A stretch of DNA of 46,053 nt from Chthoniobacter flavus (GCA_945883435.1 CAMCXK010000019.1:1-46053); one strand, 5' to 3'. Shown: positions 27,048 through 35,227, counted from the first letter of the stretch. Notes: generated from the letters alone by a model not told the origin. Made by a program: numbers and translations.

Positions 27048-27839
27048 CTACTTAAAATCGTTGTCGTTTGCCACGGAGGCATTCATCGCTTGGCCGGCCT
27101 CGGAAGTGACGAGTTCGACCCGACCATCGAGAAAAAGCGCCAAGCCGCTGTTGCCGCCGGACCCGTAATCGTAGGCCATGTTAAACCACGGTGGTCTGTC
27201 ATAGGCCCCTTTAACGGGCGGATTGGTGGACTCAAAGTAAGGGTAGGTTCCCAGATCTCCATTGGATGTGCCCGCAACCACCAGCGGTTCGGTGCGTCCC
27301 TGCACGTCCGGGTTCGCAGGCCGCCGGTCTCCAACGCCTTCGTCCATCCGCTCTTTCCAAAGGAAAACATATTTGTTGATCGCGTAGCTGCCGTGCCCTT
27401 CGAGGAAGCCGGTTTTCGACATTTTGTGTTTGGCGACCTGCACCGGACACCACATCACTTTGGCGTAGCTTCCCGTTGTGAGATTGGTCACTTGTTCCGC
27501 ATAGGTTTTTCCAAGGGGTCCGAGTTGGGACTCCCAAATCGCCCGCCGCCAATAATGCTTGAAGCCGTCCTCAAGCCCATTGGGGTCGTTTCCCGGATCA
27601 TAAACCGCACGGGGCAGTTGGCCGTTGTGATCGCCCACGAACGCCATGATTTGGGCATGGATCTGACGCAGGTTTTGGATGGACTTGGACGTTTGCCCCC
27701 CGCGCTGCATGCGACTTGCCACGGGAATGAGGATGGCAGCCAAAATTGCGATGACGGCCACAACCGCCAGAATTTCCAGGATCGTGAAGCCGTGGAATCG
27801 AGCACGCACCGGCTGCAGGCGCTGAGGGAAGGTTTTCAT
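27048..27839 (-). CDS. Prepilin-type N-terminal cleavage/methylation domain protein
   Basis: 263 residues. A basic leader (MKTFPQRLQPVRARFHG) is followed by FTILEILAVVAVIAILAAIL, with cleavage after Gly and Glu at mature position 5. The large soluble domain contains NLRQIHAQIMAFVGDHNGQLPR, VMWCPVQ, GSYAINKYVF and near the end GLALFLDGRVELV, the form of the DUF1559-like pseudopilins abundant in PVC bacteria, though the His of the H-X9-DG tail is missing. The start overlaps the esterase stop in an ATGA junction, and GH1 follows 51 bases on. It may assemble or display enzymes at the surface; that is inference. Confidence 0.85.
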   Translation of the reverse strand: MKTFPQRLQPVRARFHGFTILEILAVVAVIAILAAILIPVASRMQRGGQTSKSIQNLRQIHAQIMAFVGDHNGQLPRAVYDPGNDPNGLEDGFKHYWRRAIWESQLGPLGKTYAEQVTNLTTGSYAKVMWCPVQVAKHKMSKTGFLEGHGSYAINKYVFLWKERMDEGVGDRRPANPDVQGRTEPLVVAGTSNGDLGTYPYFESTNPPVKGAYDRPPWFNMAYDYGSGGNSGLALFLDGRVELVTSEAGQAMNASVANDNDFK

Positions 27840-28645
27840 AGGGGAGACTGGGAGGATTCGATTTTTTCGATAAAACGCAAGACTTCCACATTGCCCGGCG
27901 GTGCCATGTCGCCATGGTTTTTGCCGGGTAATTCCAGCAATTCCGTGGCGGCGTGGCCGACGAGTTTCATCATTCTCCAAAGCAAGGCATTTTCCTCGTA
28001 GCGTCCCCACAATTCCATTTCGCGGTCGCCTGTGACCAGGAGCATGGGCGGCGCATCTTTGCGCACATGGTAAAGCGGTGCCATCTCGTCCACGACGGTC
28101 TGGAGGTTCGATAGACCGCGCTCCTTGCGGATCGTGAAGTGGGTGATGGCTTGCCCGCTGAGCGGAATCACACCCCGGAGACGATTGGCATCAATGCCGT
28201 GTGCAGCCAGATAGTGTCGATCCAATGCCAGCATGGCCGCCAGATAGCCGCCCGCCGAATGTCCCGTGAGGTAGATTTTATCCGGTGACCCCCCATGCTC
28301 TGCGATGTTTTCAAACACCCAAGCCACCGCGGCGGCGGCATCTTGAATATAAGCCGGGGATTGGACCGCGGGATGCAGTCGGTATCCAGGTGCGACCACC
28401 ACAACGTCCTTGTCTTTGAATTCCTCCGGAATACCCCGCTTCCCCTCGGTGAGACCTCCCCCGTGAAACCAGACCACCACGGGTCGTCCGCTGCCGTCCG
28501 CAGGCCGATGAATGTCCAGTCGGCAGGGCTCCGCAGAATCGTCTGGTTTGTAAGGAACTCCCGGATTTTCCACAGCCGGCCCTGCAAAGGCGTGGCAGGA
28601 GAGGGCACCGAGAGCAAGCGCGATGGAACAGGGGCGACGCAACAC
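27836..28645 (-). CDS. Secreted alpha/beta-hydrolase, esterase/lipase (HSL-like)
   Basis: 269 residues with an N-terminal signal peptide (LRRPCSIALALGALSCHAFAG, cleaved near residue 22). The alpha/beta-hydrolase core shows the oxyanion motif WFHGGGLTEG, the nucleophile elbow TGHSAGGYLA with catalytic Ser, an Asp in LVTGDREME and a His in PGKNHGDM. This pattern fits carbohydrate or acetyl esterases of the hormone-sensitive-lipase group. The start is GTG 28645, preceded by a weak purine-rich site. It is first in an operon with a pseudopilin and GH1, divergent from lacI, and may deacylate polysaccharide. Confidence 0.87.
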   Translation of the reverse strand: MLRRPCSIALALGALSCHAFAGPAVENPGVPYKPDDSAEPCRLDIHRPADGSGRPVVVWFHGGGLTEGKRGIPEEFKDKDVVVVAPGYRLHPAVQSPAYIQDAAAAVAWVFENIAEHGGSPDKIYLTGHSAGGYLAAMLALDRHYLAAHGIDANRLRGVIPLSGQAITHFTIRKERGLSNLQTVVDEMAPLYHVRKDAPPMLLVTGDREMELWGRYEENALLWRMMKLVGHAATELLELPGKNHGDMAPPGNVEVLRFIEKIESSQSPL

Positions 28646-28693
28646 AGTTCCCAGCCTCTCACCAAGTCACAGTTCCTTCAGCGAAATTGATGG

Positions 28694-28721
28694 TTTACGT
28701 AAATTTAATCTGATGTAATAT
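28694..28721 (+). promoter_or_regulatory. lacI promoter with overlapping operator palindrome
   Basis: TTTACGTAAA (28694-28703) is a perfect 10-base palindrome with the central CG common to LacI-family operators. Its first half, TTTACG, can serve as -35 with a 16-base spacer to TAATAT (28716-28721), 14 bases before the lacI ATG. A repressor bound here would block lacI itself and lies 48 bases from the start of the divergent esterase operon. The same core recurs at 29786-29799. Confidence 0.6.
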
Positions 28722-28735
28722 TATGCAATCCCTCC

Positions 28736-29830
28736 ATGACTCCAAGAAGCCCTGCCACTCTCCGACAGATTGCGGAACTGACCGGACTCAGCCGTATGGC
28801 GGTGTCCGTCGCCCTTCGCGGGAAGCCGGGAGTGTCCGAATCCACGCGCCGCAAGGTGGAGCTCGTCGCGGCCGAGCTTGGTTTTATTCCTGATCCCGAG
28901 GTTTCGAAGTTTCTTTCCCGTATTCGAACGAAGCAATCCGGAGACGGACCGCGTGCCTGCCTGGCCCTTTTGACCAGCGGGGCGTGCCTCGGCGCATGGC
29001 GCCAGTTTGCAACCGAGCGCCGTTACGTGGAGGGCGCCGAACAGCGTGCGCTGGCCTATGGCTATCGGTTGGAGGAATTCTGGATGGACGATCCCGCGTT
29101 CTCCCCCTCGCGGTTTTCCAGTATTCTTTGGAACCGCGGTATCGAGGGGGTGGTGGTGGCTCCCGTGCAGGGCCGGTTGTCGGAAAAATCCCGCTGCTTG
29201 AGCGGATTCGATTTCGCCCGCTTTTCCTGCGTGGAAATCAGTGAGACAGTGGAAACGCCCGATCTGGACCGTGCCATTCACGATCAATTCACATCCATGC
29301 GGCGCTGTTTGTTGGAACTGGAAGCTCTCGGATACCAGCGCGTCGGACTGGTTTTGGAACGGGCTTTGGACTTGCGGGCGAACGGTCGCTGGACGGCGGC
29401 TTTGCTCGAACGCCGTTTACGGACTTCGTTGCCTCCTCCTCTGATTTTGGAAGAAGCCAACGCAGTGCGGTTCTCGCGCTGGTTCGAACGTTACCAGCCG
29501 GACGCCATCGTCAGTGTGGATGGATTTGCCCTGCGCCTGATGAAGGATGTCGGAATCCGCACGCCGCGCGATGTCGCGTATGCCTCACTGGACCTCGACG
29601 GGGAGGAGGGCCGGGGAGCTTTTGCCGGAATCGACCAGAATTCCAGTCTTGTCGGCGCGGCCGCCATTGATGTGCTCGTGGCCTCGGTTCAACGCGGGTC
29701 CTGCGGAATTCCGGAAAAACCCATTCGCATGGAAATCGAAGGCACTTGGATCGGCGGTCCCAGTGCCCCGAATAAAAAATCAGGAGATTTACGTAAATCC
29801 AAGGCGGCTTTGTCGCCCCTGGCCCGCTGA
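28736..29830 (+). CDS. LacI-family transcriptional regulator
   Basis: The 364-residue regulator has a LacI helix-turn-helix at about 6-30 (TLRQIAELTGLSRMAVSVALRG), then KPGVSESTRRKVELVAAELGF and a hinge reading IPDPEVSKFLSRIR in place of the common Y-x-P-N-x-x-A-R form. The periplasmic-binding-like domain follows, with typical pieces such as GIEGVVVAPVQG, PDAIVSVDGFALRLMKDVGIRTPRDVAYASLDLDG and GAAAIDVLV. It sits between two sugar-related operons and two copies of its likely operator. The effector is probably a glucoside or mannoside fragment; this is inference. Confidence 0.9.
   Translation: MTPRSPATLRQIAELTGLSRMAVSVALRGKPGVSESTRRKVELVAAELGFIPDPEVSKFLSRIRTKQSGDGPRACLALLTSGACLGAWRQFATERRYVEGAEQRALAYGYRLEEFWMDDPAFSPSRFSSILWNRGIEGVVVAPVQGRLSEKSRCLSGFDFARFSCVEISETVETPDLDRAIHDQFTSMRRCLLELEALGYQRVGLVLERALDLRANGRWTAALLERRLRTSLPPPLILEEANAVRFSRWFERYQPDAIVSVDGFALRLMKDVGIRTPRDVAYASLDLDGEEGRGAFAGIDQNSSLVGAAAIDVLVASVQRGSCGIPEKPIRMEIEGTWIGGPSAPNKKSGDLRKSKAALSPLAR
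29786..29799. promoter_or_regulatory. Second LacI-type operator palindrome
   Basis: GATTTACGTAAATC is a perfect 14-base palindrome that extends the TTTACGTAAA core found upstream of lacI. It lies inside the last codons of lacI, 87-100 bases before the ATG of the GH71/99-like lipoprotein gene, where it could regulate that gene and the sugar symporter. I saw no other copy of the core elsewhere in the window. Confidence 0.6.
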
Positions 29831-29885
29831 TTCAGTGTCGCCTGATCCCTCTCCAAAATCGCCTCATACATCCGAATTTTTGACT

Positions 29886-31316
29886 ATGAAATCCCGCTCC
29901 CTGCTCCTTGGCATCCCGCTTTTCGCTTTGATCCTGACCGGTTGCAATCCATCGCCTGCTCCGACCGGCCCATCGGATTCTTCGACGCCTCAGCCCTCTT
30001 TACCACCACCGGACCTTGCTCCCTCGCCTGCGGTCCCCGTTCCCGGTCCGGAAAGTGCTTCGTCACCAACGGCAAATCCCACGGTCGCGCCGGCCCCGGA
30101 ACCGACGCAACCATCCCCGCCCGTGCCTCCCTCGCCGGTCCTGTCCGTGCTTGGCGAGCCGGGGACCAAGCAACTCCTCATGCACTACATGCCTTGGTAT
30201 GAGACGCCACAAGTGCGCCAAAAATGGGGCTCCCACTGGACGGGTCACAAAGGCGAACACTCCCCTTCGAAAACGGGTGACGACGGCCTTCCGGACATCT
30301 GGTCGCATTTCCACCCTCTAATCGGGCTCTATGATTCCACCGATCCCGATGCGCTGGAGTGCCACCTCTTGCAAATGAAGCTGGCTGGCGTCAATGGCGT
30401 GGTCGCCGACTGGTATGGCATTTCGGAAAATGCCGACTTTCCCGACATCCACAAAGCCACGATCGCGTTGTTCGAGGCATGCCGCGTCCAGGGTATGAAA
30501 TTTGCCGCGTGTTACGAGGACCGCACGATCGAAATGCTCCAAAACTGGGGCAAGCTCGATCCGGCCGATGCCACTTCCCACCTGGTGGGAAATTTGCGGT
30601 GGCTTGCCCAAAACTGGTTTGGCGCACCACAGTATTTTCTGTTCGGGCAGCGTCCCCTTCTCCTGAACTTTGGCCCGATCCACATGCGTGATGCCGAAGC
30701 GTGGAAATCCGCCTTGGAGGGACTGGAACCGGCGCCCTTGGTATTCGGTCTTCACCACCTGTGGAAGGGAGCGGGAATGGATGGCGGATTCACTTGGGTT
30801 CACACGGAACCCTTCGAAGGCGAGCCCGCGGCCGATGAAATCGTCCGCCGGCTCTCGGAAACCCATGCCTACCGCTCCAATGACCCGTTGAAAGCGATTC
30901 CATCGGCCTACCCGGGCTTCCGGGATGTTTACGAGAAGCCGCTGCTTTCCCTCGATCGCCGCGAGGGGCGCACGATGCGCGAGACTCTCCGGGCCGCCAT
31001 GGAGGGACCCTGGCCGGTGATTCAGTTGGTGACATGGAATGACTACGGCGAGGGCACGGTGATCGAGCCCACCCACGAGGATGGATATGATGCCCTCGAG
31101 GCCGTTCAGGAGGCCCGGCGGAAGGAGCTGGGATCCTTGTTCACTTTCACGGCTGGAGATCTGCGCTTGCCGGCCCGCCTCTTTGCCCTGCGGAAAAGCT
31201 CCACGGCTTCCCCCGCCGTTTTGGACCGTGCGTCCGCGCTGCTTTCCGCGGGCCAGTGCGCGGAAGCCTCCGCCCTTCTGGACTCTTTGGAAAAACCCGT
31301 CTCCGCGCAGCCCTGA
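29886..31316 (+). CDS. Lipoprotein with GH71/GH99-like glycoside hydrolase domain
   Basis: 476 residues. A lipoprotein signal (SLLLGIPLFALILTGC, lipid on Cys20) is followed by a long Pro/Ser/Ala-rich spacer (about 21-95). The catalytic region starts LLMHYMPWYETP, with GVNGVVADWYGISEN and, near the end, WNDYGEGTVIEPTHEDGYDAL, pieces typical of GH71/GH99-like (beta/alpha)8 enzymes that cut alpha-mannans or alpha-1,3-glucans. It is anchored in the envelope facing outward or into the periplasm. It lies 55 bases after lacI with an operator in between, and its stop overlaps the symporter start (TGATG). Confidence 0.83.
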   Translation: MKSRSLLLGIPLFALILTGCNPSPAPTGPSDSSTPQPSLPPPDLAPSPAVPVPGPESASSPTANPTVAPAPEPTQPSPPVPPSPVLSVLGEPGTKQLLMHYMPWYETPQVRQKWGSHWTGHKGEHSPSKTGDDGLPDIWSHFHPLIGLYDSTDPDALECHLLQMKLAGVNGVVADWYGISENADFPDIHKATIALFEACRVQGMKFAACYEDRTIEMLQNWGKLDPADATSHLVGNLRWLAQNWFGAPQYFLFGQRPLLLNFGPIHMRDAEAWKSALEGLEPAPLVFGLHHLWKGAGMDGGFTWVHTEPFEGEPAADEIVRRLSETHAYRSNDPLKAIPSAYPGFRDVYEKPLLSLDRREGRTMRETLRAAMEGPWPVIQLVTWNDYGEGTVIEPTHEDGYDALEAVQEARRKELGSLFTFTAGDLRLPARLFALRKSSTASPAVLDRASALLSAGQCAEASALLDSLEKPVSAQP

Positions 31317-32749
31317 TGTCGCAGGCTTCCCCCCATATCACGGCTTCCGAGGATCGAATTCCGCTGTCGCAGAAAATTTTTTACGGCACCGGCCAGATCA
31401 GCAACATGATTCTGGCCCTCGCGATTGCGAATCTGGCGTCGTTTGTTCTGACTGTGGAACTCGGCGTCAGCGCTTTTCTGGTTGGCCTCGCCACCGGCTT
31501 GCCACGACTCTGGGATGCGCTTACCGATCCCCCGGTCGGCTATCTTTCCGACAACTGGCGCTCGCGTTGGGGGCGCCGCAAGCCCTTCTTGCTGGTCGGT
31601 TCCATTTCAGTCGGCCTCACTCTCATGCTCATGTGGCAAATGCCCAGAGGGTGGAGCGAGATGGCGTATTTCTGGTTTTTCCTCGGGATGTCGCTGGTCT
31701 ACTTCCTCGCCTACACGATCTACGCCACTCCGTTTGTCGCCCTCGGATACGAACTCAGCTCCGACTACCACGAGCGCACCCGTCTCATGGGCACGATGAA
31801 CTTCATCGGATCGCTGGCTGCGATTCCCATGGCTTGGCTCTTCGCCATCACCCAGTGGGATATCTTCACCGATGGGATCCATGGCGCGCGCGTGCTCGCC
31901 GTCCTCCTCGGGGTGCTTGTCATCATCACTGGCCTCGTGCCGGTGGTTTTTCTAAAGGATCCCACCGCCCACCGGTTCCAAAAGCACGCGTCCCGTCCCG
32001 GCGACCGGGCCGGACTCTCCTTTTTTGACGGCCTGAAAACCACCTTGCGAAACCGGAATTTCCGCTGCATTTGCCTTGCCACGTTTGCGTTTTTTCCCGG
32101 CCTTGTTCTTGTCCAGAATTTCAGTTCCTTCCTGGTGATTTACTACCTTTTCAATGGTGACAAGGATGCCTCATCGGTGCTCCTCGGGTGGTCCGGCACG
32201 CTGTCGTCCTTTCTCGGCCTGGTGTTCATTCCAGTCGTGACCTGGCTGGGAACCCATCTTGGCAAGCGGAATGCTTTTATGCTCTGCGCCGCGCTGGCCC
32301 TGTTCGGAACGCTCATCAAGTGGTTTTGCTATGAAAAAAGCCTGCCGTATTTGAATCTTCTTCCCGGCCCGTTTATCGGCCTCGGTTTCTCGGCTTTGTG
32401 GGTCTTGATGGGTTCCATGATGGCCGATGTCTGCGATGAAGACGAGTTGCACACCGGCGAACGCCGCGAGGGCACCTATAGCTCGGTGTATTGGTGGATT
32501 GTGAAACTCGGTTTGTCGACCTCGCTGGTTGTCTCCGGCGCGTTGCTCGGGGTGACCGGCTTCGAGGAATCCCTCGGAGCGGCCCAGTCGCCCGCCACAT
32601 TCCTCGCGATGCGGATTTGCGACATCGTCTTTCCCGCCCTCTTCATCCTTCTGTCGATCTGGTTTATCAGCAAATTCCCCCTCACCGAGGATCGCGCCTA
32701 CGAGATCAAACGACTCCTCGCCACCCGCAAGGCTACGTCCCCGGAGTGA
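31316..32749 (+). CDS. GPH-family sugar:cation symporter (MFS, glycoside-pentoside-hexuronide)
   Basis: The 477-residue inner-membrane carrier has about 12 hydrophobic helices. The family loop after helix 2 reads DPPVGYLSDNWRSRWGRRKPFLLVG, close to the D-x-x-x-G-x-x-x-D-x-x-x-x-R-x-G-R-R-x-P-F signature of GPH symporters such as MelB and XynB. It probably brings in the glycosides released by the GH71/99-like enzyme for cytoplasmic GH1. It is translationally coupled to the upstream gene through a one-base stop/start overlap. Confidence 0.9.
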   Translation: MSQASPHITASEDRIPLSQKIFYGTGQISNMILALAIANLASFVLTVELGVSAFLVGLATGLPRLWDALTDPPVGYLSDNWRSRWGRRKPFLLVGSISVGLTLMLMWQMPRGWSEMAYFWFFLGMSLVYFLAYTIYATPFVALGYELSSDYHERTRLMGTMNFIGSLAAIPMAWLFAITQWDIFTDGIHGARVLAVLLGVLVIITGLVPVVFLKDPTAHRFQKHASRPGDRAGLSFFDGLKTTLRNRNFRCICLATFAFFPGLVLVQNFSSFLVIYYLFNGDKDASSVLLGWSGTLSSFLGLVFIPVVTWLGTHLGKRNAFMLCAALALFGTLIKWFCYEKSLPYLNLLPGPFIGLGFSALWVLMGSMMADVCDEDELHTGERREGTYSSVYWWIVKLGLSTSLVVSGALLGVTGFEESLGAAQSPATFLAMRICDIVFPALFILLSIWFISKFPLTEDRAYEIKRLLATRKATSPE

Positions 32750-32814
32750 CGTTGAACCCGCCGACAGCCTCTTGCTCCCAACGGGCAGGTGCGTAAAATA
32801 GTGTTCCCGAACTT

Positions 32815-33360
32815 ATGCCGATTTACGAATTTCATTCGCCTGACACCAACCGCATCTACTCGTTTTTCGCCCGCAGTCTTTCCTATGCCTCGGCGACCCC
32901 GCTGTGCCCCGATGATCCCAAGGCGCGCATGGAGCGTGTCGTTTCAAGATTTGCTCTTACGGGCCGGGCCAAGGAAAAATCCGAGGCTCCCGTGCCGGAT
33001 GCCATGGATGCCCGCATGGAGCGGGTCATGGCCGAAATGGAACGTGATATGGCGGGCATGGATGAAAACAACCCCGACCCCCGCGCGCTGGGGCGCATGA
33101 TGCGCAAAATGACCGAGGCCACCGGTCAAAAAATGCCCTCGGAAATGGAGCATATGATCCAGCGACTGGAAGCCGGCGAGGATCCCGAGCGCTTGGAAGA
33201 GGAATTCGGCGACGCGATGGAAAACTTCGACATGCCCGGCATGGAAGGCGAGGGGACTGGTGACGAATCCCCGGGCGCTCCGCGGACCCGCCGCGAACCT
33301 CCTGTGCGCGATCCCGCCCTTTACGAGTTTTCCGACTATCTTCCTCCTTCAGGCAAATAG
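32815..33360 (+). CDS. FmdB-like protein with degenerate zinc ribbon
   Basis: The 181-residue soluble protein begins MPIYEFHSPDTNRIYSFFAR, the opening of FmdB-type zinc ribbon proteins, and continues TPLCPDDPKARMERVVSRFALTG in line with the second half of that ribbon. Only one Cys remains of the expected C-x2-C pairs, so zinc binding is doubtful. The remainder is helical and very rich in Met and Glu (MERVMAEMERDMAGMDENN; EMEHMIQRLEAGEDPERLEEEF) and ends YEFSDYLPP. Function unknown; it stands alone between the sugar cluster and nif3. Confidence 0.72.
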   Translation: MPIYEFHSPDTNRIYSFFARSLSYASATPLCPDDPKARMERVVSRFALTGRAKEKSEAPVPDAMDARMERVMAEMERDMAGMDENNPDPRALGRMMRKMTEATGQKMPSEMEHMIQRLEAGEDPERLEEEFGDAMENFDMPGMEGEGTGDESPGAPRTRREPPVRDPALYEFSDYLPPSGK

Positions 33361-33433
33361 CGCCGGGCTTGCGTCGCGGGGTGGGTGTGCGCGGACAGAG
33401 CAAGGCCTCTCCACCATTCAGGAAAGTCGATCC

Positions 33434-34186
33434 CTACAATCCCGTGGGGTGGTCGAGAAACACCCACGGGAGGTTGAGCTTAGCGGCCAGATGGGCGGCG
33501 AGGGCTTTGACGCCGAATGTTTCAGTGGCGTAGTGGCCCGCGTAAAAAAGGTTCACGCCTTTCTCCTCAGCCAGGGGAAACGACCAGTGCGGGCCCTCGC
33601 CGGTGAGAAAAGTGTCGATGCCCAAGTCGGCCGCCTTTGCGACCTCGCCTCCCGCTCCACCGGTGATGAGACCCAGATGCCGGCAGAGGTGCGGTCCGCC
33701 GGGGGCGAGATTCACGGGGCCACCGACCGCGTGGGAAATGCGGTCGCGCAGGACCTCGCGGCTGATCTCGACTTCGAATCGCAGGCCGATGTCCTGCCCG
33801 AAGGCGTCGAAAAACGGTTGCCCGTTCGAAAGGCCGATGGCCGATGCGAGCAGGGCGTTGTTGCCATGCTCCGGGTGGATGTCGAGCGGGAGGTGCGAAC
33901 TGTAGACCGCCACATCGGCTTCGATGAGCAGTCGCGTTTTACGATAGGCCGCACCGGTGACGCTGCGCCCGGGCATCCAATACAGCCCGTGATGAACAAT
34001 CAAAAAATCGACCCTCTCGGCAACGGCGTCGCGGATCACCGCCTCGCAGGCATCGACCGCCGCGCCGATGCGGGAGATGCTGCCGGAGTTCTGGAATTGA
34101 AGCCCGTTGTGGGCTTGCGGGTAGTCACCGGTGGAACCGGTTTGGAGCAGTTCATCCAGATAGGCGACGGATTCTTGAAGATGCAT
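33434..34186 (-). CDS. Nif3/YbgI-family dinuclear metal protein
   Basis: The 250-residue protein carries the Nif3 pattern: NGLQF near the start, VDACEAVIRDAVAERVDFLIVHHGLYW with the HH metal ligands, VYSSHLPLDIHPEHGNNALLA, ITGGAGG, DTFLTGEGPHW, and the C-terminal YAGHYATETFGV. Members bind two metal ions in a hexameric ring and are sometimes annotated as GTP cyclohydrolase I type 2, with weak proof. It lies downstream of suhB and an ispF remnant in the same direction, with 69 bases between the remnant and its ATG. Confidence 0.93.
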   Translation of the reverse strand: MHLQESVAYLDELLQTGSTGDYPQAHNGLQFQNSGSISRIGAAVDACEAVIRDAVAERVDFLIVHHGLYWMPGRSVTGAAYRKTRLLIEADVAVYSSHLPLDIHPEHGNNALLASAIGLSNGQPFFDAFGQDIGLRFEVEISREVLRDRISHAVGGPVNLAPGGPHLCRHLGLITGGAGGEVAKAADLGIDTFLTGEGPHWSFPLAEEKGVNLFYAGHYATETFGVKALAAHLAAKLNLPWVFLDHPTGL

Positions 34187-34255
34187 GGCATCGCGACCTT
34201 ACCCGTGACGCCCGGAGGGCGCGAAAAAAAACATCTCCGCACTTTCCCGGATGGC

Positions 34256-34372
34256 CTAGCCGGCGCGGTCCAGGCAGGCGGTTGCGAAAGCGGCCATTCC
34301 CTCACCACCAAGCACCAGCAGGCGGCCTGCCACCAGGCGGTGCACATCATAACCGATCCCCGAGCAGATCAT
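34256..34372 (-). pseudogene. ispF: ispF remnant: N- and C-terminal ends joined, middle deleted
   Basis: A 38-codon frame starts inside the suhB stop (ATGA overlap) and ends at TAG 34258-34256. Its first part, SGIGYDVHRLVAGRLLVLGG, matches the N-terminus of 2-C-methyl-D-erythritol 2,4-cyclodiphosphate synthase, with the D-x-H metal ligands. Its last part, EGMAAFATACLDRAG, matches the C-terminus (G-R-G-E-G-I/M-A-x-x-A-x-x-L). About 120 central codons, including the third metal ligand, are missing in frame. The product cannot be an active enzyme. The joint was probably a deletion; a misassembly is possible. Confidence 0.75.
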
Positions 34373-35121
34373 TCGAGCTCCAAGTCGAAGGCCCCGCTGC
34401 AGGCGACAATCGAGAACTTGTCGGGCTTCTCCGCATGGGGGACAAGGTCCACCCGGCCGCCGGCCCGCTCGACCAGCAGGATGCCGGCCGCAACGTCCCA
34501 CAGGCTGATGCTGTTCTCGATGTAGGCATCCAAGCGGCCGCAGGCCACATAGGCGATGTCGAGCGAAGCACTACCCATCATGCGGCATTTCTTGGCGTTT
34601 CGAACCATGCGCTCGAACAGGGGAATGCCGCGATTGATGGTGTCGAGTGATTTCGAAACCCCCACCGAAACGGTTGCCTCGGCGAGCGATGTGCGGCTGC
34701 TGACTTGCACCGGATGCCCATTCAAGAGCGTGGGGCCATCTTCCATCACCGACCAGAGTTCGTCTCGCATCGGATCATGGATCACCCCGGCGATGATCCG
34801 CCCCGCCCGGCGCAAAGCGATGCTCACAGCAAAATGCGGAATGTTGTAGAAGAAGTTCACAGTTCCATCGATCGGATCGACGACCCATTGGAACTCGCTG
34901 GATTGGTCTCCGCGGATACCCTCCTCTCCGTAAATGGCATGGTGGGGATAGCGCTCAAGGATCAAGCCTTCGATGAGCGATTGGGTGTGGCGGTCGAGGG
35001 CCAGCTTGATGTCGTGGGCCAGATTTTCATCCACGGAAAGGGAACGGCCGAAGTTCGCGCGCAGGAAGCCACCGGCGGCGAGGGCCGCATCGGTCGCGGT
35101 TTGGAGAAACGAGTGAGTCAT
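34369..35121 (-). CDS. suhB: Inositol-1-monophosphatase family protein
   Basis: The 250-residue Mg2+-dependent phosphatase has the three family motifs: YGEEGIRG, WVVDPIDGTVNFFYNIP, and SLWDVAAGILLVERAGGRV, containing all metal ligands. It hydrolyses inositol monophosphate or similar phosphate esters; E. coli SuhB also acts in rRNA transcription, which cannot be judged here. The start is ATG 35121. It faces the mla operon across 106 bases, and its stop overlaps the start of the ispF remnant, so these two were once coupled. Confidence 0.93.
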   Translation of the reverse strand: MTHSFLQTATDAALAAGGFLRANFGRSLSVDENLAHDIKLALDRHTQSLIEGLILERYPHHAIYGEEGIRGDQSSEFQWVVDPIDGTVNFFYNIPHFAVSIALRRAGRIIAGVIHDPMRDELWSVMEDGPTLLNGHPVQVSSRTSLAEATVSVGVSKSLDTINRGIPLFERMVRNAKKCRMMGSASLDIAYVACGRLDAYIENSISLWDVAAGILLVERAGGRVDLVPHAEKPDKFSIVACSGAFDLELE

Positions 35122-35149
35122 GAATCCGTTGATTCAGGACGGACCGGAC

Positions 35150-35194
35150 AATCACGCAAGCTGAAAAGAAGATGTCTCCAGTGCCCGCGTGATT
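35150..35194. promoter_or_regulatory. Inverted repeat in the suhB-mlaE divergent promoter region
   Basis: AATCACGC (35150-35157) and GCGTGATT (35187-35194) are perfect 8-base inverted arms 29 bases apart. A small palindrome TTGATCAA (35193-35200) overlaps the right arm, and GAATC-cgtt-GATTC sits at 35122-35135. The position between two divergent genes suggests a shared control site, though the regulator is unknown. Confidence 0.4.
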
Positions 35195-35227
35195 GATCAA
35201 CGAGCCGCCTCCTGCCAATAGTCGGAT

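Noticed and set aside
34209-34221. Hairpin CGCCCGGAGGGCG before nif3 as a terminator
   Set aside because: The run of T residues lies before, not after, the stem on the minus strand, and the plus strand has A residues after it.
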